From Alphaproteobacteria bacterium (lineage in GTDB: Bacteria > Pseudomonadota > Alphaproteobacteria > MED-G09), in assembly GCA_018658685.1 (NCBI GenBank), contig JABHUT010000081.1, positions 1 to 15,086 of the forward strand: DNA of 15,086 nucleotides, given 5' to 3'. Under the pieces are notes generated by a model. The model was not told the origin of the DNA. It ran no database searches and saw only the letters and a program-made list of their open reading frames with translations. Positions 1-7,663 of the stretch are shown here, piece by piece. Positions within the stretch are counted from its first letter, which is position 1. The number at the start of each line of letters is the position of its first letter. A program made the translations under genes and the position numbers.

Positions 1-588
1 ACCTTCTTTTTCAAAAAAATGATTAGCCTTCGGAATACTATTGTATTCAATTTCTATATTTTTTTGCGCCTGGAGTTTTTCAACAAGTCTTTCGACATCC
101 TCTGCCGGCACCACCTTGTCTTCTTGGCCATGAATAATTATACCCGAAGATGGGCATGGAGCTAAAAAATTAAAGTCATACATGTTTGCAGGAGGTGCAA
201 TTGATACGAATCCTTCAATTTCTGGTCTTCTCATTAAGAGCTGCATTGCGATCCATGCACCAAAAGAATACCCCGCAACCCAACAGCCTCTTGAGTCAGG
301 GACTTGGGATTGAAGCCAATCAAGTGATGCAGCAGCATCCGACAATTCACCAATACCTTGATCAAAAGTTCCTTGGCTTTTTCCAACAGATCTAAAGTTA
401 AACCTTAAAACTGAAAATCCTCTTTTTAAAAACGTTTGGTAAAGGTTATATATAATTGGGTTATTCATATTACCCCCAAACTGAGGCAATGGATGTAATA
501 TTAAAGCAACAGGAGATCTTCTTCCTTCAACTGTATTAATTCTTCCTTCTAGTCGACCGTCTGGCCCACTATATATAACTTCTGGCAT
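1..588 (-). CDS. Alpha/beta hydrolase (COG2945-like), 3' end cut by window edge
   Basis: A 196-codon frame runs from an ATG at 588 to the window edge without a stop, so the C-terminus is missing, probably by only about 20 residues. A ribosome binding site (AAGGA) lies about 7 bases before the ATG. The translation has the alpha/beta hydrolase signatures: HPLP at residues 32-35 (oxyanion region), the nucleophile elbow GYSFG at 106-110 with Ser108, an acid residue in HGQEDK (Asp157), and a late His in NHFFEK (His190). This gives a complete Ser-Asp-His triad. The family comprises small cytosolic serine hydrolases of unknown substrate, and members often sit next to the iscR/suf locus in alphaproteobacteria. 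The gene is divergent from iscR. No signal peptide is seen. The family call is firm; the substrate is unknown. Confidence 0.9.
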   Translation of the reverse strand, partial: MPEVIYSGPDGRLEGRINTVEGRRSPVALILHPLPQFGGNMNNPIIYNLYQTFLKRGFSVLRFNFRSVGKSQGTFDQGIGELSDAAASLDWLQSQVPDSRGCWVAGYSFGAWIAMQLLMRRPEIEGFVSIAPPANMYDFNFLAPCPSSGIIIHGQEDKVVPAEDVERLVEKLQAQKNIEIEYNSIPKANHFFEKEG

Positions 589-652
589 TTTTAAATCCTT
601 ACTATAATGATAGTATTAACAACCTAACAAATTAAACGATTTTCTGTATTTC

Positions 653-681
653 TTGACAAAATTACTCGGAAAATATATTTA
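653..681 (+). promoter_or_regulatory. Candidate sigma-70 promoter of the iscR-suf operon
   Basis: A perfect -35 box TTGACA lies at 653-658. Two overlapping -10 candidates follow: TATATT at 674-679 (15-bp spacer) and TATTTA at 676-681 (17-bp spacer). It lies about 85 bp upstream of the iscR ATG, in the only substantial gap before the operon. A 15-bp palindrome follows directly at 687-701. The -35 box is clear and the exact -10 is uncertain. Confidence 0.6.
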
Positions 682-686
682 ACTCT

Positions 687-701
687 CAATAACTCTTATT
701 G
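687..701. promoter_or_regulatory. Palindrome at the iscR start region, candidate operator
   Basis: The sequence CAATAACTCTTATTG is a perfect inverted repeat with 6-bp arms and a 3-bp centre. It sits 6-8 bp downstream of the predicted -10, about where transcription should begin. A direct repeat AACTCT (681-686 and 691-696) overlaps it. This is a typical place for an autorepressor such as IscR to bind, but the sequence does not clearly match the E. coli IscR type 1 or type 2 motifs. The binding role is inferred from position. Confidence 0.35.
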
Positions 702-766
702 TCTTCTATCACATTGATATGATTGATGCATAAGAATTTAATAAAAATTTATATTTAGGTTAAATT

Positions 767-1216
767 ATGAAGTTAACTACAAAAGGAAGATATGCAGTTT
801 TAGCTCTAACCGAGCTTGCATTAGCTAAGGAGAATTCCCTTGTTAAAATAACAGAAATTGCTGTTAGGCAAAATATCTCCTCAACATATTTGGAACAAAT
901 ATTACTTTTGCTAAAAAATTCCGACTTAATCATTGGTGTTCGAGGCCCCAATGGTGGCTATAAACTATCCACATCACCAGAAAATATAATGATATCAGAT
1001 ATTGTTAATATTGTAGAAGGTAGGATGGAGGCCAAAGGATGCGTTTCTAAGTCAGGATCGTGCACGGGAGTATCTGGAAGATGCCTGACTCATGATTTAT
1101 GGGATGAATTAAGTAGGCATATTGAGCTATTTCTTGGACAAATTTCTCTAAAAGATATTATTGCTGGAAATGTTTTAGGAAGGTCCTCTCCCCCTAAAGT
1201 TTTGGAGTTAAAGTAG
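767..1216 (+). CDS. iscR: IscR-type Rrf2 family iron-sulfur transcriptional regulator
   Basis: A 149-residue cytosolic DNA-binding protein that senses iron-sulfur status and regulates cluster-assembly genes. It starts MKLTTKGRYAV, the typical IscR N-terminus of the winged-helix domain (roughly residues 1-65). It keeps ISSTYLEQIL, corresponding to the recognition helix, and the wing VRGPNGGYKL at 58-67. The [2Fe-2S] ligand set is intact: Cys92, Cys99 and Cys106 followed by LTH with His109. E. coli IscR uses Cys92/98/104 and His107, so the spacing is one residue longer between each cysteine pair. The C-terminal tail is shorter than in E. coli. It is first in the operon, 3 bp before the cysteine desulfurase, which fits autoregulation. 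The ribosome binding site is weak (AGG, about 7 bases upstream). Confidence 0.93.
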   Translation: MKLTTKGRYAVLALTELALAKENSLVKITEIAVRQNISSTYLEQILLLLKNSDLIIGVRGPNGGYKLSTSPENIMISDIVNIVEGRMEAKGCVSKSGSCTGVSGRCLTHDLWDELSRHIELFLGQISLKDIIAGNVLGRSSPPKVLELK

Positions 1217-1219
1217 TTT

Positions 1220-2329
1220 ATGAAAGACTCTAGAATATATTTTGATTATAACGCATCATCCCTTATCAGGCCTGAATCGGTTGATTCAGTAAATAAAGTT
1301 CTTAGATCATACGGGAATCCATCTTCTGTTCATAAAGAGGGCCGCTCTATGCGCTCACTTATTGAAGATTCGAGAGAAAAAATATCAAATTCTTTATCTA
1401 CTTCCAGTGATAATATTATCTTCACAAGCGGAGGTACTGAAGCAATAGATATAGCTTTAAATCAAAACCCTGGTAGGATAATTATTAATTCAACGGAGCA
1501 TATTGCCGTGTTTGAATCGGCAAAATTATTAAATTGTAACGTAGATATTCTTGATGTAGATAAAAATGGTTTAATAAGGGTTGATTTATTAGAGTCTCTG
1601 TTAAAAAAAGGACCCGCACTTGTTTGTGTAATGTATGCAAATAACGAAACAGGTGTTATTCAACCAATTGAAGAAATTTCTAAAATTGTTAAATCTTATA
1701 ACGGAATTTTGTTTTGTGATGCGGTACAGGCTTTTGGAAAAGTTGATATTTCGTTTGATCAACTAGGGATCGACTTAATGGCAATTTCTGCTCATAAAAT
1801 AGGTGGATTTTCAGGATCAGGTGCCTTGGTTCTAAATAATAAAATTAGTGATTTAATTCCTAAAGTCTCTGGTGGAGGTCAAGAATTTGGGCTTAGAGGA
1901 GGAACAGAGAATCTTCTTGGTATTATTTCATTTGGAGAATGCGCATCGGTTATAAAAGATATGGCTGATGAAAGAAATAGAATTAAAGAGTTAATAAAAT
2001 TATTAGAGGACAATTTGTCCTCTTTAGGGGCTAACATTTTTGGTTATAATGTGGAACGATTACCTAACACTTCTCTCTTTTCATTTGAAGATTTTAAGGC
2101 TGAGTCATTGTTAATGAGGTTAGATTTAGCTGGGTTTTCAGTAAGTTCTGGTTCAGCTTGTAGCTCAGGAAAAGTGAAAGTAAGTCACGTTTTAAAAGCT
2201 ATGAATATAAGTCAAAGTATGCAAAAAGGTGCGATAAGAGTAAGTCTTGGATGGGGGTCAAGCAAAGAACAAGTCGAAAGTTTTATAAGTTTTTTTGAAA
2301 ATATTTTTAATAAAAAAGTCAAGGAGTAA
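1220..2329 (+). CDS. Cysteine desulfurase, group I (NifS/IscS-like)
   Basis: A 369-residue PLP-dependent enzyme that converts L-cysteine to L-alanine and holds the sulfur as a persulfide on an active-site cysteine for cluster assembly. Visible features are GNPSS at 32-36, SGGTEA at 70-75, the PLP-stacking His94 (STEHIAV), Asp167 and Gln170 in FCDAVQ, the Schiff-base Lys193 in SAHKIGG, and the catalytic Cys314 in the mobile loop SSGSACSSGK. That loop type places it in group I (IscS/NifS), unlike the SufS encoded further down the operon. Length is slightly below the usual 380-400. It lies 3 bp after iscR, and its last two codons (AAG GAG) form the ribosome binding site of sufB. A nifS-like gene ahead of sufB is common in alphaproteobacteria. 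Confidence 0.93.
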   Translation: MKDSRIYFDYNASSLIRPESVDSVNKVLRSYGNPSSVHKEGRSMRSLIEDSREKISNSLSTSSDNIIFTSGGTEAIDIALNQNPGRIIINSTEHIAVFESAKLLNCNVDILDVDKNGLIRVDLLESLLKKGPALVCVMYANNETGVIQPIEEISKIVKSYNGILFCDAVQAFGKVDISFDQLGIDLMAISAHKIGGFSGSGALVLNNKISDLIPKVSGGGQEFGLRGGTENLLGIISFGECASVIKDMADERNRIKELIKLLEDNLSSLGANIFGYNVERLPNTSLFSFEDFKAESLLMRLDLAGFSVSSGSACSSGKVKVSHVLKAMNISQSMQKGAIRVSLGWGSSKEQVESFISFFENIFNKKVKE

Positions 2330-2332
2330 TCT

Positions 2333-3781
2333 GTGTCAGATAACCAAGAGAAACTATCAGAAAATGATTTTAAGGACCCTTATGAGTTTGGATTTGAGAC
2401 TGATATAGAATCTGATTTTGCACCAAAGGGTCTTAATGAAGACGTTATAAGGTTTATTTCAAATAAAAAAAATGAACCTAGCTGGTTACTTGACTGGAGA
2501 TTAGACGCTTACAAGAGATGGTTAACTATGACTGAACCTGATTGGTCTAGTGTTAGATATCCATCAATTGATTATCAGGACTCTTATTACTATTCAGCAC
2601 CCAAAGATTCAGAAAAGTTGGAAAGTCTGGACGATGTTGATCCTAAGCTCTTGGAAACTTATAATAAACTTGGAATTCCATTAAAAGAACAGGAATGGTT
2701 AGCTGGAGTTGCTGTTGATGCTGTTTTTGATAGTGTGTCGGTTGGAACAACATTTAAAGAAAGATTAAAAGAAGATGGAGTAATTTTTTGTTCTTTTTCA
2801 GAAGCCGTAAAAGATTATCCAGAACTAATAAAAAAGTACCTTGGTTCAGTTGTGCCTACAACAGATAATTACTTTTCAACATTAAATTCAGCTGTTTTTT
2901 CAGATGGTAGTTTTGTATATATTCCTCCAGGCGTTAGATGCCCTATGGAATTATCAACTTATTTTAGAATCAATGCGGCTGGAACTGGACAATTTGAGAG
3001 AACATTAGTGATAGCAGATAAAGACTCTTATGTTAGCTATTTAGAAGGATGTACTGCCCCAATGAGAGATGAGCATCAACTTCATGCTGCCGTTGTTGAG
3101 CTAGTTGCTCTTGAGGGTGCTGAAATTAAGTATTCAACTGTTCAAAACTGGTATCCTGGCGATGAAAATGGAAAAGGTGGCGTCTATAACTTTGTAACTA
3201 AAAGAGGTGATTGTAGGGGTGATAATTCAAAAATATCATGGACTCAAGTAGAAACAGGTTCAGCAATTACATGGAAATATCCTAGTTGTATTTTAAGAGG
3301 TAATAATTCTTCCGGTGAATTTTACTCTATTGCTGTCTCAAATAATTATCAACAAGTTGATAGTGGAACTAAAATGATTCACCTAGGAAATAATACATCC
3401 AGTAGAATTATTTCCAAAGGTATTTCAACTGGTAATTCGTCTAATACATACAGAGGTCTTGTCTCTGTTCACCCTAAGTCAAAAAATAGTCGTAATTTTA
3501 CTCAGTGTGACTCCCTTCTTTTAACTGATAGTTGTTCAGCAAATACTATTCCTTATATAGAATCAAAAAACTATGAATCAATTATTGAACACGAAGCTAC
3601 ATCATCTAAAATATCAGAGGAACAACTTTTTTATTGTCAGCAAAGGGGCCTGGATGAAGAAGAGGCTGTCTCTCTAATAGTTAATGGTTTTTGTAAGGAT
3701 GTTTTACAAAAATTACCTATGGAGTTTGCAGTAGAGGCTCAAAAGCTTCTTAGCGTTAGTTTAGAAGGAAGTGTAGGATAA
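2333..3781 (+). CDS. sufB: Fe-S cluster assembly scaffold SufB (GTG start)
   Basis: A 482-residue core subunit of the cytosolic SufBC2D scaffold, which accepts persulfide sulfur and assembles Fe-S clusters. The start is GTG at 2333, supported by a full AAGGAG at 2321-2326 with 6-base spacing. The N-terminal helical region carries the family motif [16 protein letters not shown] (residues 48-63). The core contains [18 protein letters not shown] (195-212) and the beta-helix ends with NFTQCDSLL. Cys392 aligns with E. coli SufB Cys405 (the sulfur acceptor), and Glu421 in EHEATSSK aligns with Glu434; the 29-residue separation is the same as in E. coli. The stop overlaps the sufC ATG by 1 bp (TAATG), which implies translational coupling. 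Confidence 0.97.
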   Translation: MSDNQEKLSENDFKDPYEFGFETDIESDFAPKGLNEDVIRFISNKKNEPSWLLDWRLDAYKRWLTMTEPDWSSVRYPSIDYQDSYYYSAPKDSEKLESLDDVDPKLLETYNKLGIPLKEQEWLAGVAVDAVFDSVSVGTTFKERLKEDGVIFCSFSEAVKDYPELIKKYLGSVVPTTDNYFSTLNSAVFSDGSFVYIPPGVRCPMELSTYFRINAAGTGQFERTLVIADKDSYVSYLEGCTAPMRDEHQLHAAVVELVALEGAEIKYSTVQNWYPGDENGKGGVYNFVTKRGDCRGDNSKISWTQVETGSAITWKYPSCILRGNNSSGEFYSIAVSNNYQQVDSGTKMIHLGNNTSSRIISKGISTGNSSNTYRGLVSVHPKSKNSRNFTQCDSLLLTDSCSANTIPYIESKNYESIIEHEATSSKISEEQLFYCQQRGLDEEEAVSLIVNGFCKDVLQKLPMEFAVEAQKLLSVSLEGSVG

Positions 3782-4533
3782 TGAATAATTTTCTTAAGAT
3801 TCAAAATCTTTCTGTTAAGGTTGAAAATAAAAAAATAATAAATGACCTTAATTTAGATATCAAAAAGGGAGAGGTTCATGCGATTATGGGTCCAAATGGT
3901 TCAGGAAAATCAACCCTTTCAAATGTTCTAGCTGGCAAGAGTGGGTATACAATAATTGAAGGTTCAGTCGATTTTTGTGGGGAGGATTTAATCTCCCTTG
4001 AACCAAATGAAAGAGCAAATAAAGGTATATTTTTAGCATTTCAATACCCTGTTGAAATACCAGGTGTTACGAATATTAATTTTATTAAAACAGCCTTAGA
4101 TAGCAACAGAAAGTTTAGAGGTTTAGATCCTATAAAACCAGGTGATTTTTTAAAGCTTGTAAAAGAAAAGTCAGAGATATTAGGAATTCCAGAGGATAGA
4201 CTTAAAAGACAACTAAATGTTGGTTTTTCTGGTGGAGAAAAGAAGAGAAATGAAGCCCTTCAACTTATGATATTAAATCCATTATTGGCAATACTCGATG
4301 AAACTGACTCAGGCCTTGATGTTGATGCTTTTAAAATTGTTGCTGATACAATCAATTCAACAAGAAGCAATGATAATAGCCTACTTGTGATTACTCACTA
4401 CCAAAGACTTCTTGAGAGGATTAAACCAGATATAGTTCATATTTTTATTGATGGATCTATTGTCGAGTCTGGAGGGCCAGAATTAGCCGCTGAAATCGAA
4501 AATAATGGTTTTGAAAGGTTTGCTAATGCTTAA
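3781..4533 (+). CDS. sufC: Fe-S cluster assembly ATPase SufC
   Basis: A 250-residue ABC-type ATPase that drives conformational change of the SufB-SufD scaffold. It is soluble, with no membrane partner. In order: Walker A GPNGSGKS at 37-44, Q-loop Gln88 in AFQYPVEIPG (a SufC hallmark), signature FSGGEKKR at 149-156, Walker B LLAILDETDSGLD at 168-180 with catalytic Glu174, and switch His206 in VITHYQRLL. The ETDSGLDVDA segment is SufC-specific. Length is normal for the family (about 250). It overlaps sufB by 1 bp and sufD by 8 bp. Confidence 0.97.
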   Translation: MNNFLKIQNLSVKVENKKIINDLNLDIKKGEVHAIMGPNGSGKSTLSNVLAGKSGYTIIEGSVDFCGEDLISLEPNERANKGIFLAFQYPVEIPGVTNINFIKTALDSNRKFRGLDPIKPGDFLKLVKEKSEILGIPEDRLKRQLNVGFSGGEKKRNEALQLMILNPLLAILDETDSGLDVDAFKIVADTINSTRSNDNSLLVITHYQRLLERIKPDIVHIFIDGSIVESGGPELAAEIENNGFERFANA

Positions 4534-5659
4534 TAATCTAGTTTTAGAAAATTTTGATCAATCTTTTTTAAAGTCACCCTCTTTGATTGATGAGAGAAAA
4601 AAAGCATTCTCTAATTTAAAAAAAATAGGAATGCCAAATAAGAAAGTTGAAAATTGGAAATACACGGATCTAGATAATCTTACTAAATCTATAGAATTTA
4701 AACCAGGAATAATTAATTTAGAGCTATCAAATCAAGAATCTAAGGGGATTAATGTTAGGGAGTTTGATTATTTTATCAAGAACAAAGCTCAGTACCTTAA
4801 CCCAATTAAAATTCTTGAGAATGAGGGCGTTGTCTACTTAAATATTTCCTATTCAAATGAAGCCAAGGTAATAGAGATAAAGGAAATACAATCTCAACCC
4901 CTAATTATAAATATTATTAGCGAAGGACCTGGGTTTTCATTACCTCGTTTAAAAATCGATGTTTTTCCTGAAATTGAAGCGGAGATTCATCTTATTTATC
5001 TTGGCGGTGAGGGTTTTATAAATCAGTTAACTGAAGTCAATCTTCAAAAAAATTCTAAAATTAAGTTATTTCGGGTCAATAAGTCATCAGCTGTTCACTC
5101 TGAAACTTTTCTAACTTATTTAGATTCAAATACGAATATTTCATTAGTAAATTTATCAATGCCTGAAAATAATTCTAGATTTCAAGTATATAACTCTTTT
5201 CAAGGTAGGAATTCTTTTTCTAATTTTAAATCAGTGTCTATTCCAAAAGATAATTGCCATGATGATTTTCTTGTCCACAACCTACATAAGAGTTCAAATT
5301 GTGAGAGTAATGTAGGCATTAGATCTATACTTAATAAAGGCGCTGTATGCTCATTTCAGGCTTTGGTAGATGTTGAGTTAAATACCTCCTCTAGTAAGGC
5401 AGAGCAGGACTGTAAGGCTATTTTGCTTCATGAAAACGCAACGATGAATGCTAAACCAGAAATGAAAATTTTTAATGATGATGTTGTTTGTAAGCATGGA
5501 ACAACAATTGGAACGCTAGATAAAGAGCAAATATTTTACCTTCAATCAAGAGGTCTCGATAAGATTTCTGCAGAAAAAATTTTACTTCAAGGGATAATAA
5601 AAAATTATATCTCCGATGAGTCTCCTTTAAATTCATTTTTACCAAAGGTTTATCAATGA
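4526..5659 (+). CDS. sufD: Fe-S cluster assembly protein SufD
   Basis: A 377-residue subunit pairing with SufB in the SufBC2D scaffold. An in-frame ATG exists at 4505, but the ATG at 4526 is preferred: AAGG at 4515-4518 is correctly spaced from it, and it gives an 8-bp overlap with sufC rather than 29 bp. The N-terminal helical segment has GMPNKKVENWKYTDL (35-49), the standard SufD 'E-W-K-Y-T' motif. The C-terminal beta-helix has HENATMNAKPEM (302-313) and CKHGTTIG with His324. That His corresponds to E. coli SufD His360, implicated in cluster assembly and iron acquisition. The SRGLD motif follows (341-345). The TGA stop overlaps the sufS ATG (ATGA). SufD is naturally variable between species; the assignment is secure from motifs and position. 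Confidence 0.95.
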   Translation: MLNNLVLENFDQSFLKSPSLIDERKKAFSNLKKIGMPNKKVENWKYTDLDNLTKSIEFKPGIINLELSNQESKGINVREFDYFIKNKAQYLNPIKILENEGVVYLNISYSNEAKVIEIKEIQSQPLIINIISEGPGFSLPRLKIDVFPEIEAEIHLIYLGGEGFINQLTEVNLQKNSKIKLFRVNKSSAVHSETFLTYLDSNTNISLVNLSMPENNSRFQVYNSFQGRNSFSNFKSVSIPKDNCHDDFLVHNLHKSSNCESNVGIRSILNKGAVCSFQALVDVELNTSSSKAEQDCKAILLHENATMNAKPEMKIFNDDVVCKHGTTIGTLDKEQIFYLQSRGLDKISAEKILLQGIIKNYISDESPLNSFLPKVYQ

Positions 5660-6876
5660 TTTATGATGTTGAAAAAGTTAGAAATGACTTCCCTATATTG
5701 TCTCGCGAAGTATATGGAAAACCTCTAGTTTATCTAGATAGCGCTGCAAGTGCTCAAAAACCAAAGAAGGTGATTGAACAGATTAAGGAATTTCAAGAAA
5801 CTGATTATGCTAATGTTCATAGAGGCATTCATTTTCTATCAAATGCTTCTACAGATGCATTTGAATCAGCAAGAAAAAAAGTTCAAAAATTTTTAAATGC
5901 AGATAAACAAGAAGAAATTATTTTTACCCTTGGGGCAACAGACTCTATTAACTTAGTAGCGAACTGTTTAGGTGAAAATTTCTTCAAAAAAGATGATGAA
6001 ATTATTCTTACAGTAATGGAACATCACTCAAATATTGTTCCGTGGCATTTTCTTAGAGAAAAAGTGGGCGTGAAAATTAAATGGGTAGACTGTGATAATC
6101 AGGGTAATATTTCTTTAAACGATATAAAGAAAATTGTAACAGACAAAACAAAATTTATCTCTATCACTCAAATGTCTAATGTACTGGGTTCAGACCTACC
6201 GTTGAAGGAAATTATAAAGTTTTCTCATGAAAAAAATATTTTAGTCTTAATTGATGGATGCCAAGGAATTGCTCATATGCAGACTGATGTAAAAGATCTA
6301 GACTGTGATTTTTATGTTTTCTCGGGTCATAAATTATACGGACCGACTGGTGTAGGGGTTTTATATGGAAAGCATGATATCTTAAATAATTTACCACCTT
6401 GGAGAGGAGGAGGTGAAATGATTAGAGAAGTAAAAAAAGAAAGTGTTACTTTTGCGGATTCTCCATCTCGATTTGAAGCAGGAACACCTAATATTATTCA
6501 AGCAGTAGGATTGGGAGCAGCAATTGACTATTTTCATTCTAAAGTAAAATCAGGCTTATTTGATTACGAGAAGAAAATTGCACAATATTTTCATAATGAA
6601 ATTCAGGCTGTAAATAAAGTAAAAGTTTATGGTGAAGAAAATTTATCTAGCCCAATGATTTCTTTCACTGTTGATGGTGCTCACCCTCACGACATTGCAG
6701 CAATTATTGACAGAGAAGGAGTTGCTATTAGAGCTGGCCATCATTGCACTCAACCATTAATGAGTTTTTTTAATTTAAACTCAACTGCTAGGGCTTCGAT
6801 TGGGATGTATACTGATAAGAATGATATTAATTTATTTATTAAAGCCCTGGATAAGGCGATCACATTTTTTGACTAA
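5656..6876 (+). CDS. sufS: Cysteine desulfurase SufS (group II)
   Basis: A 406-residue PLP enzyme that releases sulfur from cysteine for the SufBCD scaffold. Features: FPIL and YLDSAASAQKP near the N-terminus, NVHRGIHFLS (53-62), EHHSNIVPW (122-130) with the PLP-stacking His, Asp200 in LIDGCQG, the Schiff-base Lys226 in FSGHKLYGP, RFEAGTPN (272-279), and catalytic Cys364 in RAGHHCTQP. The short RxGHHCxQP loop defines group II (SufS/CsdA), in contrast to the group I enzyme at the head of the operon. Length matches E. coli SufS (406). Small deviations are LGATDSIN where RGTTEAIN is usual, and GCQG after the PLP Asp. It begins inside the sufD stop (4-bp ATGA overlap). Group II enzymes normally need SufE or SufU; neither is encoded here. 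Confidence 0.96.
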   Translation: MIYDVEKVRNDFPILSREVYGKPLVYLDSAASAQKPKKVIEQIKEFQETDYANVHRGIHFLSNASTDAFESARKKVQKFLNADKQEEIIFTLGATDSINLVANCLGENFFKKDDEIILTVMEHHSNIVPWHFLREKVGVKIKWVDCDNQGNISLNDIKKIVTDKTKFISITQMSNVLGSDLPLKEIIKFSHEKNILVLIDGCQGIAHMQTDVKDLDCDFYVFSGHKLYGPTGVGVLYGKHDILNNLPPWRGGGEMIREVKKESVTFADSPSRFEAGTPNIIQAVGLGAAIDYFHSKVKSGLFDYEKKIAQYFHNEIQAVNKVKVYGEENLSSPMISFTVDGAHPHDIAAIIDREGVAIRAGHHCTQPLMSFFNLNSTARASIGMYTDKNDINLFIKALDKAITFFD

Positions 6877-6903
6877 ATTGAACCAAAGTACTAGAAATAA
6901 AAT

Positions 6904-7263
6904 ATGAGTAATTTAAATATGAGTGATGATCAACAAATAGATAGTAAGCCTAGTAAGGTATCTCTAGATAAAGATGATTTGGTTAAAGCTCTTAAAACAG
7001 TTTATGATCCAGAAATTCCTGTTGATATATATGAGTTAGGGTTAATTTATGACGTTAGTTTAAAGGAAAGTGGGAATGTTGATGTTAAGATGACTTTAAC
7101 TGCTCCTGGATGCCCGGTTGCCGGTGAAATGCCTCAATGGGTTGAAAATGCATTAATGTCATTAGAGGGTGTTAATAAAGTAGTTGTTGAGATGGTATTT
7201 GATCCACCTTGGGATATGAGTTTAATGTCTGAAGAGGCAAGGTTAACTCTAAATATGTATTAA
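6904..7263 (+). CDS. sufT: SufT-like Fe-S assembly protein (DUF59/MIP18 family)
   Basis: A 119-residue protein with a single MIP18/DUF59 domain. It shows DPEIPVDIYELGLIYDV (35-51), the core family motif, then TAPGCPVAG with the conserved Cys70, and ends with FDPPWDMSLMSEEAR. In suf operons this family (SufT) acts in Fe-S protein maturation, probably late in cluster delivery; its exact chemistry is not settled. The first 24 residues are polar and probably disordered. Another in-frame ATG lies at 6922; neither start has a good ribosome binding site, so the N-terminus is uncertain. It lies 27 bp after sufS and 1 bp before the A-type carrier, so it is clearly in the operon. The domain also occurs in PaaD, but the context favours SufT. 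Confidence 0.9.
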   Translation: MSNLNMSDDQQIDSKPSKVSLDKDDLVKALKTVYDPEIPVDIYELGLIYDVSLKESGNVDVKMTLTAPGCPVAGEMPQWVENALMSLEGVNKVVVEMVFDPPWDMSLMSEEARLTLNMY

Positions 7264-7264
7264 A

Positions 7265-7663
7265 ATGAAAAATATAACAAAAAATAATTTATTAAGTCTT
7301 ACCTCGAGGGCTATAAAAAGATTACATGATATTAATAGAGACTCATCTTCTAATCACGTTGCTGTAAAGTTAGGAGTTAAAAATGGCGGCTGTGCCGGAA
7401 TGGCTTATACCATGGATTATGTTGAAGATATTGGTGAGAATGATGAGGTGATTAAAGTTGATGATATCACTCTTGCTGTAGACCCAAAGGCAATCTTATT
7501 TTTATTAGGAACTGAGATGGACTATGAGGAGTCAACCTTAAATTCAGGATTTATCTTTAATAACCCAAATCAAACTGATGCATGTGGTTGTGGTGAGTCT
7601 GTGACTTTAGTGGAAGCTGAAATCCCAGTTGAATTGGCCGATAAACTAACTACTTCCCAGTAA
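7265..7663 (+). CDS. sufA: A-type Fe-S carrier protein (SufA/IscA/HesB family)
   Basis: A 132-residue protein that accepts assembled Fe-S clusters from the scaffold and passes them to target proteins. The three invariant cysteines are present: Cys43 in NGGCAGMAY and Cys107/Cys109 in ACGCGES, the same order and near-identical spacing as E. coli SufA (50/114/116). GFIFNNPN just before the second cysteine pair is also typical. The chain continues about 17 residues past the usual CGCGESF-V ending, giving an acidic tail (residues 116-132). It starts 1 bp after sufT and is last in the operon. Its 3' end overlaps the converging crotonase gene by 14 bp, and no terminator hairpin is visible in the overlap. 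SufA is chosen over ErpA or IscA on context. Confidence 0.93.
   Translation: MKNITKNNLLSLTSRAIKRLHDINRDSSSNHVAVKLGVKNGGCAGMAYTMDYVEDIGENDEVIKVDDITLAVDPKAILFLLGTEMDYEESTLNSGFIFNNPNQTDACGCGESVTLVEAEIPVELADKLTTSQ

Noticed and set aside
186..395. Open frame on the plus strand inside the alpha/beta hydrolase region
   Set aside because: It is antisense to a minus-strand frame with a complete catalytic triad and shows no family motif of its own.
601..614. Short inverted repeat ACTAT-AATG-ATAGT next to the hydrolase start
   Set aside because: Five-base AT-rich arms are expected by chance here, and the position, almost on the ribosome binding site, fits no clear regulatory model.
753..765. Inverted repeat ATTTA-GGT-TAAAT just before the iscR ATG
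   Set aside because: The arms are only 5 bp of A/T. It could weakly present or hide the ribosome binding site, but the signal is too slight to call.
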